DNA of 64,000 nt from Persicimonas caeni (GTDB lineage Bacteria > Myxococcota_A > Bradymonadia > Bradymonadales > Bradymonadaceae). The notes under the pieces are model-generated. The model was not told where the DNA came from. It searched no databases and worked only from the letters and a program-made list of their open reading frames with translations. Below are positions 62,516 to 64,000 of the stretch, piece after piece. Every line of letters begins with the position of its first letter. Position 1 is the first letter of the stretch. The DNA lies in NCBI RefSeq assembly GCF_006517175.1, contig NZ_CP041186.1:5421074-5485073 (forward strand). The letters run 5' to 3'. The translations under genes were made by a program, and so were the position numbers.

Positions 62516-64000
62516 ATGCGCATCAATATATGGCGTTTCTCCCTCCTCGGTCTCTTGGCCGCATTCGTGCTGGCCGGCTGCCCGTCGACCGACAGCCCGG
62601 CCGGCAATAACGGCGCGGACGCAGGGTTGCACGAGGATAGCGGCGACAACTCCAACAATTGCGTACCTGAGTGCCAGGTCGGCGCGCGTACCTGCGGCGA
62701 GGAGCAGTCGGTGCTTCGCTGCGAGTCGGTCGACGGGTGCGCGACCTTCGTCGAGGTGCTTCGCTGCCCGTCGTACAAGCTGTGCGAGGGAGGCACGTGC
62801 GTCGACAAGCAGAGCGAGTGCACCAGCGTGTGCACGCCGGGGGCCGGGCCGCGGTGCAACTCGGCCGGTGAGGTCGAGCAATGCGACGACCACGACGGGA
62901 ACGGCTGCTACGAGTGGGGTGGGGCGCAAACTTGCGCGTCTGGCGAGTACTGCAACCCCGACACCGGCGCGTGCGAAGCGCCGAGCTGCTCCGACGAGTG
63001 TTCGGCCGGCGAGACGAGTTGCGAGGGCGAATTGGTGCGTACGTGCGCCGAGAACGCCCAGGGCTGCTTGGTCTTCGGCGCGGGCACGGAATGCCCTGCC
63101 GAGCAGACCTGCCAGGCAGGCCAGTGCGTCGAGCAGACGAGCTGCTCCGACGAGTGCACCCAGAACGAGGCGGTCTGCGCGGCCGACGGCGGCCTTCGCA
63201 CCTGTGAGGACCACGACGGCGACGGCTGCCTCGAGTGGTCGAGCGCGCAGGCATGTTCCTCCGGCCAGGAGTGTCGCGCCGGAGCGTGCGTCGACTCGAG
63301 CTCGTGCCGCGACGAATGCGTCGACGGCGAGACGGTCTGCGTGGGCAACAAACTCGCCGACTGCGCCGACCACGACGGCGACGGGTGCACGGAATTTCCC
63401 AACCCCTACGACTGCCCCAGCGGGCAAACCTGCTCGTCGGCGAGTGGCACGGCCGCCTGCGAGGGCGCGCCGAGCACCGGCACGGCGGTCATCAACGAGA
63501 TTTTCTACGACTCGGTCGGCCCCGACCTTCGCACGGGCGGCTCGTCGCCGGCCTCGCCGACCTTCATCGAGCTCAAGGGCACGCCCGGCATGGACATCTC
63601 GGGCTTCGCCGTCGAGCTGGTCAACGGGTCGAACGGTCAGCCCTACAACTCGTTCACCCTGCCGTCGGGCGCGAGCCTCGACGGCAACGGCTTTGCCGTG
63701 CTCGCCATGGACACGCCCGATTCGTACCTGTCGTACGCCGCGTCGAGCTATACTAACGTCTACTACGTGCTGACCGCCTACGGAAACGGCACCGACGCGC
63801 TGCAAAACGGCCAAGACAGCGTGGTCCTCAAAGACGCCTCGGCGAGCACCATCGACGCGGTGGGCTACGGTGACTTCTCGGCGACCCCGCAAAACTTCGC
63901 GGGCGAGGGGAGCGCGGTCGCCGCGACCATCTCGGGGCGCTCGCTGGGCCGCGTGCCGGGCGCGGCGGACACCGACGACAACGCCGCCGACTTCGTCAGC
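62516..64000 (+). CDS. Cys-rich lamin-tail-domain lipoprotein (3' end outside the window)
   Basis: At least 495 residues, open to the right edge. ATG 62516 follows GGTGAG; the signal ends in lipobox VLAGC. About residues 40-310 hold five Cys-rich modules, each with the pattern ECxxGxxxC...LRCxxxxGC...C...CxxGxCV (for example SCSDECSAGETSCEGELVRT), which are common in myxobacterial surface proteins. From about 320 comes a lamin-tail (LTD) domain: VINEIFYDSVGPDLRTGG, then TFIELKGTPGMDISGFAVEL, DGNGFAVLAMD and DSVVLKDASAS. LTD domains in bacteria are found in extracellular proteins, often with nucleases. No catalytic domain is visible before the edge. Confidence 0.85.
   Translation, partial: MRINIWRFSLLGLLAAFVLAGCPSTDSPAGNNGADAGLHEDSGDNSNNCVPECQVGARTCGEEQSVLRCESVDGCATFVEVLRCPSYKLCEGGTCVDKQSECTSVCTPGAGPRCNSAGEVEQCDDHDGNGCYEWGGAQTCASGEYCNPDTGACEAPSCSDECSAGETSCEGELVRTCAENAQGCLVFGAGTECPAEQTCQAGQCVEQTSCSDECTQNEAVCAADGGLRTCEDHDGDGCLEWSSAQACSSGQECRAGACVDSSSCRDECVDGETVCVGNKLADCADHDGDGCTEFPNPYDCPSGQTCSSASGTAACEGAPSTGTAVINEIFYDSVGPDLRTGGSSPASPTFIELKGTPGMDISGFAVELVNGSNGQPYNSFTLPSGASLDGNGFAVLAMDTPDSYLSYAASSYTNVYYVLTAYGNGTDALQNGQDSVVLKDASASTIDAVGYGDFSATPQNFAGEGSAVAATISGRSLGRVPGAADTDDNAADFVS

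Overview
The window is GC-rich and densely coded, and it looks like chromosomal DNA of a predatory or social deltaproteobacterium-type organism (Myxococcota/Bradymonadales-like). This is inferred from gene content, not from a marker gene. The signs are three Hanks-type Ser/Thr kinases with large non-kinase tails, secreted lipoproteins with Asp/Thr/Ser-rich or Cys-rich stalks (PKD, IgGFc-binding, RCC1 and lamin-tail types), a TadE/TadG-type operon, TPR proteins with two C-terminal membrane segments, and intergenic repeat families. I see no rRNA, tRNA, CRISPR array, prophage or classical insertion sequence. One REP-associated (RAYT) transposase is present with its repeats.

Layout. 1-7070: a 5'-truncated gene (probably patatin-like), about 1 kb of non-coding DNA with a 162-bp foldback element, an unknown helical protein, a minisatellite, an EpmA-like ligase, and a divergent PKD lipoprotein. 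7128-12994: two overlapping LuxR-type regulators, a divergent long-chain acyl-CoA ligase, and a minus-strand three-gene operon ending in a degenerate F1-ATPase-like protein that has lost its P-loop lysine. 13000-22300: a candidate structured leader, a membrane coiled-coil protein overlapping an IgGFc-binding-type lipoprotein, a G-quadruplex tract, a 1232-aa kinase/AAA/TPR regulator, a Roadblock-like protein and an outer-membrane beta-barrel protein with a clear promoter and terminator. 22352-31662: a DUF547 lipoprotein, a cold-shock-domain fusion, an operon of a membrane protein, ExbB/TolQ, ExbD/TolR, an FtsB/DivIC-like protein with a TolR-like tail and a GAF-GGDEF diguanylate cyclase, then PIN-PhoH and a membrane-anchored EEP phosphatase/nuclease.

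31663-45334: the RAYT transposase between opposed REP clusters, then a long minus-strand run: 5'-nucleotidase lipoprotein, PfkB sugar kinase, non-RD Ser/Thr kinase, RCC1 lipoprotein, TPR protein, RecO, a DUF6918-like protein, an unknown protein, a second TPR protein and a zinc-ribbon Ser/Thr kinase. 45534-53907: M23-type protein, DUF2231-like membrane protein, MutS2, HtrA/Deg protease and a Ski2-type helicase with an RG-rich insert. 53990-60911: a five-gene operon with two TadE-like proteins, one TadG-like protein, an anchored protein and a large membrane protein with repeated acidic-Thr motifs, preceded by a 17-bp palindrome. 61194-64000: a solitary adenine methyltransferase and a Cys-rich lamin-tail lipoprotein that runs off the window.

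Possible shared logic (inference): much of the window concerns the envelope, with energised ExbBD, divisome-like FtsB, HtrA quality control, Tad-type pseudopilins, and surface lipoproteins under kinase and c-di-GMP control. The best candidates for new biology are the pseudo-F1-ATPase operon, the ExbBD-FtsB/TolR-like operon, the Tad-like operon lacking assembly ATPases but carrying phospho-motif-like repeats, and the several foldback/REP families.
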